Assembly: GCF_000265365.1 (NCBI RefSeq)
Contig: NC_018011.1
Location: forward strand, 3,055,501 to 3,119,500
From: Alistipes finegoldii DSM 17242
GTDB lineage: Bacteria > Bacteroidota > Bacteroidia > Bacteroidales > Rikenellaceae
Direction of reading: 5' to 3'
Length of the DNA stretch: 64,000 nt
The notes under the pieces were generated by a model. The model ran no database searches, was not told the DNA's origin, and saw nothing but the letters and a program-made list of their open reading frames with translations. The position numbers and the translations under genes were made by a program. Below are positions 10,495-15,881 of this stretch, one piece after another; the stretch's first letter is position 1; each line of letters opens with the position of its first letter.

Positions 10495-11310
10495 ATGTCA
10501 GAAAAGCACACAAAGACGATTTCGGTTGAGGGCACCGAAATAACTATTTTGCAGATCGACGATACCGATTATATCTGCATTACAGATATGCTCAAAGCCA
10601 AAGACGGTGATTTTGTTGTCAAAGATTGGCTGCGGAACCGGAACACGCTGGAATTTCTCGGCATCTGGGAAAAAGTCTATAATCCCGATTTTAATTGGGG
10701 CGAATTCGCCCTAATTAGAAACCAAGCCGGGTTGAACAGATTCCGGATTAGCGTTAAGGAATATGTAGAGAAAACCAATGCTATCGGCCTCAAAGCCCGA
10801 GCCGGGCGCTATGGCGGAACCTACGCTCACAAAGACATCGCTTTTGAGTTTGCTATGTGGATCAGCCCGGAATTTAAAGTATATTTGGTGCGCGACTTTC
10901 AGCGGTTGAAAGAGCAGGAGCAGGCTCGGCTGGGTTGGTCGGCCAAGCGGGAGCTTACCAAGATAAACTACCGCATCCACACCGACGCGGTGCAACAAAA
11001 CCTAATCCCAAAAGAGCTTACGCCGGCACAGGCCAGCCGAATCTATGCAGACGAGGCCGACGTTCTCAATGTGGCCATGTTCGGCATGACCGCGCGGGAA
11101 TGGCGGGATGCGAACCCCGGCAAGAAAGGGAACATCCGCGACTACGCCTCGATCAACGAATTGATCTGCCTATCAAACATGGAAAATCTTAATTCGGTCT
11201 TTATTTCCGAGAGCCGGCCCCAACGGGAACGGCTGTTACTGCTAAACCAGATCGCCATGCGGCAAATGGAGATTTTAGAAACAGGCCCGGTAAACAAGGT
11301 GCTGAAATAA
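10495..11310 (+). CDS. KilA-N domain protein
   Basis: A 271-residue protein from the ATG at 10495 (MSEKHTK). The open frame reaches back to 10423, but a TATCTTTG promoter box sits between the two starts. The KilA-N DNA-binding domain is recognisable in the N-terminal half: ICITDMLKA, VVKDWLRNRNTLEFLGIWE, then a glycine-rich RAGRYGGTYAHKDIAFEFAMWISPEFK segment spread over about residues 95-135. KilA-N proteins of temperate phages act as antirepressors or DNA-binding regulators. Here it lies back-to-back with two XRE repressors and is separated from them by a bidirectional terminator, which suits a lysis-lysogeny control region. The regulatory role is inferred from context. Confidence 0.85.
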   Translation: MSEKHTKTISVEGTEITILQIDDTDYICITDMLKAKDGDFVVKDWLRNRNTLEFLGIWEKVYNPDFNWGEFALIRNQAGLNRFRISVKEYVEKTNAIGLKARAGRYGGTYAHKDIAFEFAMWISPEFKVYLVRDFQRLKEQEQARLGWSAKRELTKINYRIHTDAVQQNLIPKELTPAQASRIYADEADVLNVAMFGMTAREWRDANPGKKGNIRDYASINELICLSNMENLNSVFISESRPQRERLLLLNQIAMRQMEILETGPVNKVLK

Positions 11311-11312
11311 CG

Positions 11313-11342
11313 AAAAAGGCTATCCGACCGGATAGCCTTTTT
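11313..11342. terminator. bidirectional terminator
   Basis: Thirteen-base-pair stem AAAAAGGCTATCC/GGATAGCCTTTTT with a four-base loop. The A and T runs on either side let it end both the plus-strand KilA-N transcript and the minus-strand XRE transcript, whose stop codon lies inside the right arm. Confidence 0.9.
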
Positions 11343-11568
11343 AAATGTCTATATCTTTAAAAAATTCGTCGAGCGTTATATTATAGTATTCGCACAACCG
11401 CTCAAGGGTGGTAAGGGTAACATTTTTCCGCGCTCCCTCAAGGTGGCCCATATTCAGCCCGGTTTCCGCCGATACTGTTTTCTGCAATAGGCCAGCCTTT
11501 CGCCGCAATAACCGTAACTTTGCGGCGATCTTTTGTAGAATTTCATTATTTCGTTCCAGATCGAGCAT
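11341..11568 (-). CDS. XRE-family HTH regulator (second of tandem pair)
   Basis: A 75-residue protein that is almost entirely one HTH_3 domain: KLRLLRRKAGLLQKTVSAET carries the first helices, GLNMGHLEGARKNVTLTTLERL the recognition helix and following helix, and NITLDEFF the typical end. It overlaps the upstream XRE gene by 23 bases, so the two are co-translated from the operator-bearing promoter at about 11.8 kb. The pair are only distantly similar to each other. It is probably a phage repressor or its partner; which one controls lysogeny cannot be told from the sequence. Confidence 0.85.
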   Translation of the reverse strand: MLDLERNNEILQKIAAKLRLLRRKAGLLQKTVSAETGLNMGHLEGARKNVTLTTLERLCEYYNITLDEFFKDIDI

Positions 11569-11791
11569 ATTTCATTCCCTTAAAAAAATCCTCTAACGAG
11601 GTGTCGTAAGTACTGCACAATTCCACCAGCGTAGCGATGGTAATATCCTGCCGTCCGTTTTCTATATTCGAAAGGTGTATGTTTGTTTCAAACAGCACTT
11701 TTTCCTGCGACAGCCCGCGTGCTTCCCGCAGTTCCCGCAATCGCATCCCCGCAGCCCTTATCAGTTTTTCGTTACGATGTCGCTTAATCAT
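11546..11791 (-). CDS. XRE-family HTH regulator (first of tandem pair)
   Basis: An 81-residue HTH_3 protein: LRELREARGLSQEKVLFETN, then IHLSNIENGRQDITIATLVE and a terminal SLEDFF motif. This is the classic cro/C1-type fold used by phage and plasmid repressors. Its start lies 20 bases from a 7-bp inverted repeat with a 15-base spacer (11812-11840), a good candidate for its own operator. It is transcribed away from the hairpin array and towards the KilA-N gene. Confidence 0.85.
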   Translation of the reverse strand: MIKRHRNEKLIRAAGMRLRELREARGLSQEKVLFETNIHLSNIENGRQDITIATLVELCSTYDTSLEDFFKGMKYARSGTK

Positions 11792-11811
11792 GGTACAAAG
11801 GACAGAAATTT

Positions 11812-11840
11812 AGACTTTCTATTTATCACTATTAAAGTCT
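11812..11840. promoter_or_regulatory. candidate operator, inverted repeat AGACTTT-N15-AAAGTCT
   Basis: Perfect 7-bp inverted repeat in the region upstream of the first XRE gene. Centre-to-centre spacing is about two helical turns, as expected for a dimeric HTH repressor. It lies between the repressor genes and the hairpin array, so it could control both directions. Confidence 0.5.
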
Positions 11841-11920
11841 GCGGATAGACCTAAATTATATATTCGTATAAAGTATTGTCTTTCAACGGTTCCGACCGAT
11901 CTATTTTGTAATTTTGTTTT

Positions 11921-11928
11921 TATATTTG
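11921..11928 (+). promoter_or_regulatory. possible -7 box (TATATTTG) upstream of the array
   Basis: Exact TAnnTTTG match on the plus strand but without a convincing -33 element at the right distance. If used, transcription of the array region would begin near 11935. Confidence 0.3.
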
Positions 11929-11934
11929 TGTGGG

Positions 11935-12193
11935 AAATTATAACCGCATGACTGTTTTTGCAGATAGTTGCAGGCTGGCCGTACAAGGCAGCCATACCGC
12001 AGGCAAATAAGTCCATATCCCCTCTACACATACGGGCAATGGGCTTTTAGGCCCGGCGCGAATATTGCAAAGTACCCTCTATATTCGGTGATTTATGCCT
12101 ATGCAAATCACGGGACATACCAAGGGTATCCAGTATGCTGTTTGGATTGAATGATAACAAAAGGACGCCACAATAGATAAAAAATACCTGCGC
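11935..12193 (+). other. gene-free stretch with weaker hairpins upstream of the main array
   Basis: No convincing coding frame on either strand. It contains GTGATTT/AAATCAC (12088-12094 and 12105-12111, ten-base loop), GGCTG/CAGCC near 11972-11992, and GGGC/GCCC at 12041-12054. It looks like a less strongly paired continuation of the array to the right. Confidence 0.4.
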
Positions 12194-12198
12194 ATCGT

Positions 12199-12228
12199 TG
12201 CCCGGATAGAATTTTTATACTACTTTTG
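12199..12228 (+). promoter_or_regulatory. strong Bacteroidota-type promoter of the hairpin array
   Basis: TTG at 12199-12201, a 19-base gap, then TACTTTTG at 12221-12228, matching TTG-N19-21-TAnnTTTG. Transcription should start near 12235. The promoter sits inside a 10-bp inverted repeat (12194-12203 with 12228-12237, one G:T pair) whose arms cover both boxes, so a repressor could sit on it. Confidence 0.75.
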
Positions 12229-12260
12229 GGTAACGATTCGCTGAAAGGGCGAATTGTAGC

Positions 12261-12361
12261 TTTGTTCCACAGAAAACCGCTAAATTTTCATTGTTCGGAG
12301 CAAAGACACATAGACGCTCCCACGGATCGCCGGGTCTACGACCGGCGGCGCGGGGAACAAA
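12261..12361 (+). other. array hairpin: TTTGTTCC/GGAACAAA with inner stem
   Basis: Outer 8-bp stem (12261-12268 with 12354-12361) closes about 85 bases that contain a 6-bp stem CGCCGG/CCGGCG (12328-12333 with 12342-12347). AAGACACA near 12303 can also pair with TGTGTCTT near 12398, outside the outer stem. Confidence 0.5.
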
Positions 12362-12384
12362 CTTTGTGGACACCACACGCTACC

Positions 12385-12468
12385 GGCGTGGGCTCTTGTG
12401 TCTTGTATTTTCGAACGGGCTTTAGCGGGCCTTCTGTGGAGTACTTGGCACAATCCCACGCCCTTTTT
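12385..12468 (+). terminator. array hairpin with T5: terminator-like, with competing stem
   Basis: GGCGTGGG (12385-12392) pairs with CCCACGCC (12455-12462), extended inward by TTGTG/CACAA, and is followed by five T. The left arm can instead pair with the CACGC just upstream (12376-12380 with 12386-12390), so two exclusive folds are possible, as in an attenuator. Confidence 0.5.
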
Positions 12469-12668
12469 ATGCGGGTTGCATAACTAAAACCGAAAAAGTT
12501 ATGTTATATTCGCACAAAAATACGGCTTTGCCGTGACATATTAGGGAAACAAATTGTATTGATTACCGAACTCGCGCCCATCCTCGGATGGTGTTCACCA
12601 AATCAAAGACAACTTGTTACCTCGGTTCGTGTCTGTCTATCCAGCACTCCGGGGCGCAAGTACGATCT

Positions 12669-12741
12669 TGATTTGGGGGCTCGCGAGGCCCGGTAGTCGG
12701 ATTGCTACAAGCGTCCCTTTCTTTTTCCGGGCCGCAAATCA
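12669..12741 (+). other. array hairpin: two-part stem TGATTTG + GGCCCGG
   Basis: TGATTTG (12669-12675) pairs with CAAATCA (12735-12741), and GGCCCGG (12687-12693) with CCGGGCC (12727-12733). A 12-base insertion on the left side separates the two parts; the apical loop is 33 bases. Confidence 0.55.
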
Positions 12742-12754
12742 TACCCAAACTTAT

Positions 12755-12847
12755 GTCACGGTCTACCAACATCCAGCAAAACTCACTACGTTCCGGCGGT
12801 TCGACATCGCCGGGTGTCGGTATGCGTTTGATCTGGCAGATCGTGAC
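12755..12847 (+). other. array hairpin GTCACG/CGTGAC with inner CCGGCG/CGCCGG
   Basis: Outer 6-bp stem 12755-12760 with 12842-12847; inner 6-bp stem 12793-12798 with 12808-12813 and a nine-base loop. The next stem, GGGGACG/CGTCCCC (12848-12854 with 12905-12911), begins directly after it. Confidence 0.45.
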
Positions 12848-12983
12848 GGGGACGGTCGGTGAGGCTCTAAAATCTGGTATGGTAATTAATGTGAACCCGC
12901 GCCGCGTCCCCCTTTCTGCAAATTCATTCACTCCATATACTCAATTAAGGAATCTCCCAAAATTTAGCAAAGGACAAGTCACC

Positions 12984-13057
12984 GGCCCAATCCCCTTTGG
13001 GCCACGGGTGCGGGGCCAAATCTGTGTGAATTGCGTCACTACCTCAGCCCCGCACCC
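12984..13057 (+). other. array hairpins: GGCCCAA/TTGGGCC and perfect 11-bp stem
   Basis: A 7-bp stem with a six-base loop (12984-13003) is followed after two bases by a perfect 11-bp stem GGGTGCGGGGC/GCCCCGCACCC (13006-13016 with 13047-13057) around a 30-base loop. The second stem is one of the strongest in the array. Confidence 0.6.
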
Positions 13058-13236
13058 TTTATTATTTTCATCCAACATTAATAGCCACACCCGACGTAAA
13101 CCGGGGGCGGTTGAGGTATTCCGGTATAGCATCTACAAAAGGCTTTCAAAGGGGACAGCATTTGCGGGGATTATTACAACTGATGGCATTACGAATAACT
13201 GGAGTGTTGCCTCCTATTTTACCAGCAAAAACACAT

Positions 13237-13323
13237 ACAGGGGCATCCCGTCGATCATGGCAATTTGTTCTTTTCCAGCAAGATTTCATAGTCATTTTAC
13301 AAAGGCGGGGGCCCCTGTTTTTT
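13237..13323 (+). terminator. array hairpin ACAGGGGC/GCCCCTGT with 66-base loop and T6
   Basis: Perfect 8-bp stem (13237-13244 with 13311-13318) followed directly by six T on the plus strand. The large loop is unlike an ordinary terminator but the T tract argues for termination or pausing here. Confidence 0.5.
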
Positions 13324-13325
13324 CA

Positions 13326-13420
13326 TGCGGCAAGGTAAATTCTAACTACCCAATTTTGCCGCACGGAGTAGTCGGCCTATGCGTTAGGGCGCATAATAGG
13401 CAATCGGCTATTCCTTTCTT
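13326..13420 (+). other. array hairpins: TGCGGCAA/TTGCCGCA and long imperfect stem
   Basis: The first is a perfect 8-bp stem (13326-13333 with 13356-13363) containing GGTA/TACC. The second pairs GGAGTAG with CTATTCC (13365-13371 with 13408-13414), then CCTAT/ATAGG and GCG/CGC inside, and is followed by TTTCTT. Confidence 0.5.
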
Positions 13421-13441
13421 ACAAACGAACAAAAAATATTA

Positions 13442-13449
13442 TATGTTTG
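13442..13449 (+). promoter_or_regulatory. possible internal -7 box (TATGTTTG)
   Basis: Exact TAnnTTTG match within the array, after two T-tailed hairpins. The -33 element is poor (TTCTT at 13416-13420). It could start a second RNA covering the hairpins from 13477 on. Confidence 0.3.
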
Positions 13450-13557
13450 CTTCGATAAGCAGGCTGAAAAATTGTGGGGCAGCAGAGCCCATTGCACCCT
13501 GCCCAGTTCTTAATATTTCAATCTACACCATCGCACACCTGCAAGCAACACACATAA

Positions 13558-13632
13558 GGGCTGCCCGGAAATCGACCGATTATTTTTTGCGCACAAAACT
13601 CGCCGTGTTTGAGGGGCACGGCGGGGCAGCCC
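13558..13632 (+). other. array hairpin GGGCTGCCC/GGGCAGCCC with inner 7-bp stem
   Basis: Perfect 9-bp outer stem (13558-13566 with 13624-13632). Inside lies CGCCGTG/CACGGCG (13601-13607 with 13617-13623). TTTTGCG near 13585 can pair with CGCAAAA near 13640 as an alternative to the outer stem. Confidence 0.55.
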
Positions 13633-13714
13633 CACACGCCGCAAAACCGAGAGTACGCAAAAGCAAGGATTACGACATCTTCCGTGAAAGCTCACCCCTT
13701 ATAGGACAGAGGCG

Positions 13715-13756
13715 GGGCAGTTCCGGGCCCACAACCGCAACAGACCGGGACTGCCC
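13715..13756 (+). other. array hairpin, 12-bp stem with one G:T pair
   Basis: GGGCAGTTCCGG (13715-13726) pairs with CCGGGACTGCCC (13745-13756) around an 18-base loop. Confidence 0.6.
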
Positions 13757-13797
13757 TTATACTATCACAACACCCACAAGCAACCCACGGCAAAACG

Positions 13798-13859
13798 GCC
13801 CTGTACTAAGGCGTAACAGGGCATCTACGAGGCGAAGCAATGTCCGGGGTTGCTTTTTT
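13798..13859 (+). terminator. array hairpins GCCCTGT/ACAGGGC and AAGCAA/TTGCTT + T tract
   Basis: The first is a perfect 7-bp stem with an 11-base loop (13798-13822). The second (13835-13855) has a 6-bp stem, a nine-base loop and runs into T6, making it a conventional intrinsic terminator. Confidence 0.6.
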
Positions 13860-13894
13860 AACCAGCCACTTAAATGTGGATTAATAGATAATGC

Positions 13895-14005
13895 GTCGCG
13901 CACTCCTTTTGCGCGACCCACGGGCAGGCGTCGAGTTTTGAGAACAAATGAGGCGTCACTAAAGTTCAAAAATCTTCATACACAAGCGCCTGCCCGTTCC
14001 TTTTT
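13895..14005 (+). other. array hairpins GTCGCGCA/TGCGCGAC and perfect 11-bp stem with T5
   Basis: An 8-bp stem with a seven-base loop (13895-13917) is followed after two bases by ACGGGCAGGCG/CGCCTGCCCGT (13920-13930 with 13987-13997), a perfect 11-bp stem around 56 bases, then five T. The loop itself can pair TTTTGA with TTCAAAA. Confidence 0.6.
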
Positions 14006-14092
14006 GAAAAAAACGTTTTGCTTTATATCTGGTACTGCTAACCATGAACCGGAACTTTCCTTAACGACCAAACCAAGTATAACAGCAAGACC

Positions 14093-14218
14093 GGGCCGGG
14101 AACATTGGGAGTGCCACTCGCAAACTCCCGGCCCAAACATACCGGGGGATAGGAGATCATCCACCATAGCGGCATTACGTTATCAAACAGATCATTGTCA
14201 ACCTATCCCCCGTTTTTT
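14093..14218 (+). terminator. array hairpins GGGCCGGGA/TCCCGGCCC and 11-bp stem with T6
   Basis: First stem is a perfect 9-bp pair (14093-14101 with 14126-14134). Second is CGGGGGATAGG/CCTATCCCCCG (14143-14153 with 14202-14212), 11 bp around a 48-base loop, followed by six T: the strongest terminator-like element of the array. Its loop holds AGATCATC and AGATCATT as a short direct repeat. Confidence 0.65.
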
Positions 14219-14230
14219 AGATGCCAGAAA

Positions 14231-14386
14231 GCGGGAGCACCCAAAAAAATTGTCATTGGCTTGACGATGTAAGGATTCTTTCCATACACTTATATTGGGG
14301 CTCTCGCCTTTCTTCACTCTCCTATATGCCGTCGTTAGCCGCAGGTGTGTTTTGCCTCGGTTGGATGATCGGTCAGCATATCCAAC
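14231..14386 (+). other. last array hairpins, in the 5' leader of the 452-residue gene
   Basis: GCGGGAGC/GCTCTCGC (14231-14238 with 14300-14307, one G:T pair) is followed by a T-rich tail, and GTTGGAT/ATCCAAC (14360-14366 with 14380-14386) by a further 82 bases before the ATG at 14469. The array therefore reaches into the leader of the next gene. Confidence 0.5.
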
Positions 14387-14468
14387 GGTGCCGCATATAC
14401 ACACAACATAGACGGGCAAATACCCCGAACATTACGCAACTGGTTACTACCATATAAGTGATACAACT

Positions 14469-15827
14469 ATGACCAAGACTACAAACGAACAATGGGAATA
14501 CCTCTTTGAAATCATCCAAAAAAGTGAAACAAAATATACTAAAGCGAGACAGCAAGTACTTGCTTTCGGGGCGAGAATCGGCTTAGAAGAACGACAAAAA
14601 CTATTTCAGATAAGAGATCAGCAAGCAACAATAACATGGCCTCTTGCCATGCAAATCCTCAATACTTTGCCGACCACAGACCCCTACCGGCTTATGGGGC
14701 TAAAGCGGCCACCTATGACAGGCACACTCGCCGGAGCATGGACACATCATATTCTCAGTTCTTACAGAAACGGATTCTGGGAAGATGCCAACATTTGGCT
14801 GGGCGGCCATGAAGAATATCTATTTTCAAAGGACAACACCGTTGAAATAGCCACACAATACAATAACAGCATCCAAACCTATTCATTCGACCGCAAGACA
14901 AGATATTTACAGATCGGAGAAAGGCGCTACTATGTCGCCAAACTAACCGACAAACACTTGGAAATTATTTGGGGAAATGGGGAATCAGTATACAAGCTGC
15001 AACTTGATCGTTTACTTGACGGGAAACTACATATCATACAAAAACAAAGTGATGAGATTTCGTGTGACAACTTGCCGTCCGGTTACTGGCGCGTTGAAAA
15101 AGAGTATAGCCGCGAAACCGAAAATGAGAATTGGGTGTTAGAGAAAGACTATACCCAAAAGGCAGGATTCTGGGTTTGGGATTTTAAACTCAACTCCCGT
15201 GATATTGTTGAGTATAAATTCGGCCAAAGGGGCACTTACCAAGCCGCGAAACCAGTAACCCCGCATATTATCTATTTTTTCTTTAACCAAAAACGTTATT
15301 TCAACGGCCAAATAATGTTTGACGGCAAAAATAATTTTTGGTTATATGTACTTACCGATCAAACGGGCACACCTGAAAACAGCCTGAAAATGTATCGCTT
15401 CACCCGGTGGGATAGCAGTAGTTTACAGGTTATAGGCCGTAATATATGGTGGGCGGAAACTTACCCGGTCTTTGCCATGAACACGGATAACTTTCCACTT
15501 GAACATTTGGAATTGTGGCATAACGCGCCAAGTGATGCCGCAACTCTATTCGACACGATGGATTTTATAGAACGGCCCAGCGAATATGCAGACGAGAAAT
15601 ATGCGGGGGCTTACGTCTTTGCCCATGCGTTCAAACAAAATAAAAAAGTGCGGACAGCAGCCGATGCAGGTTTACTCTACCGTCAATTTCTCGCCATCCT
15701 CGACATGTGGCTACAACTCCGCAGCAAGGCCATAATAATCAGAAATATTCGGTTATTTGCATTCAAAAAATATTCCGAATATATAAATAAATTACAAGCT
15801 GAGATTGACCGGCTGAAACAAGAATAG
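14469..15827 (+). CDS. uncharacterised prophage protein downstream of the hairpin array
   Basis: I do not recognise this 452-residue protein. It has no signal peptide or clear membrane segment. The middle (about residues 90-340) is rich in tryptophan, tyrosine and alternating polar/hydrophobic residues, suggesting several beta-sheets (for example IWLGGHEEYLF, YLQIGERRYYVAKL, GFWVWDFKL). The last 40 residues are a basic helix and a coiled coil (KYSEYINKLQAEIDRLKQE). No nuclease, polymerase or Walker motif is visible. It begins directly after the hairpin array, with the last stems in its leader and no good promoter of its own, and ends at a terminator shared with the convergent terminase gene. 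A role in binding or using the array RNA is attractive but is only inferred from position; a virion or defence role is equally possible. Confidence 0.7.
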   Translation: MTKTTNEQWEYLFEIIQKSETKYTKARQQVLAFGARIGLEERQKLFQIRDQQATITWPLAMQILNTLPTTDPYRLMGLKRPPMTGTLAGAWTHHILSSYRNGFWEDANIWLGGHEEYLFSKDNTVEIATQYNNSIQTYSFDRKTRYLQIGERRYYVAKLTDKHLEIIWGNGESVYKLQLDRLLDGKLHIIQKQSDEISCDNLPSGYWRVEKEYSRETENENWVLEKDYTQKAGFWVWDFKLNSRDIVEYKFGQRGTYQAAKPVTPHIIYFFFNQKRYFNGQIMFDGKNNFWLYVLTDQTGTPENSLKMYRFTRWDSSSLQVIGRNIWWAETYPVFAMNTDNFPLEHLELWHNAPSDAATLFDTMDFIERPSEYADEKYAGAYVFAHAFKQNKKVRTAADAGLLYRQFLAILDMWLQLRSKAIIIRNIRLFAFKKYSEYINKLQAEIDRLKQE

Positions 15828-15850
15828 AAAAAACCATAGCCCCACAACGG

Positions 15851-15881
15851 AAACCCCGGCAGTCAGTCTGTCGGGGTTTTT
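15851..15881. terminator. bidirectional terminator between convergent genes
   Basis: AAACCCCGGCAG pairs with CTGTCGGGGTTT (one G:T pair) around a five-base loop, with T and A runs outside. It serves the plus-strand 452-residue gene and the minus-strand terminase gene, whose stop codon it touches. Confidence 0.85.

Larger units (their letters stand above)
12234..14390 (+). ncRNA. structured-RNA / hairpin array, about 2.1 kb, family unknown
   Basis: A gene-poor stretch packed with about 20 strong inverted repeats, three of them perfect 11-bp stems and one a 12-bp stem with a single G:T pair, with loops from 6 to about 85 bases. Most strong stems have a G-rich left arm and a C-rich right arm, and several are followed by T5-T7 tracts on the plus strand only, so the plus strand is the RNA. 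A near-consensus promoter precedes it and an uncharacterised 452-residue gene follows. The stems differ in sequence, so this is not a repeat array in the CRISPR sense. It could be one giant RNA or several short RNAs, each with its own terminator. One reading frame through it is free of stop codons (12672-14264; see findings). I recognise no Rfam family. Confidence 0.6.

Noticed and set aside
12234..14390. CRISPR, TIGR-type or integron attC array
   Set aside because: Stems differ in sequence and spacing, no direct repeat or conserved core (GTTRRRY/RYYYAAC) recurs, and no Cas, Tas or integron-integrase gene is present.
12226..14457. Small open frames on both strands inside the array (for example 12617-12931 minus, 13510-13695 minus, 14221-14457 plus)
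   Set aside because: Short, low-complexity translations without codon bias, start context or homologous look; best explained as chance frames over structured DNA.
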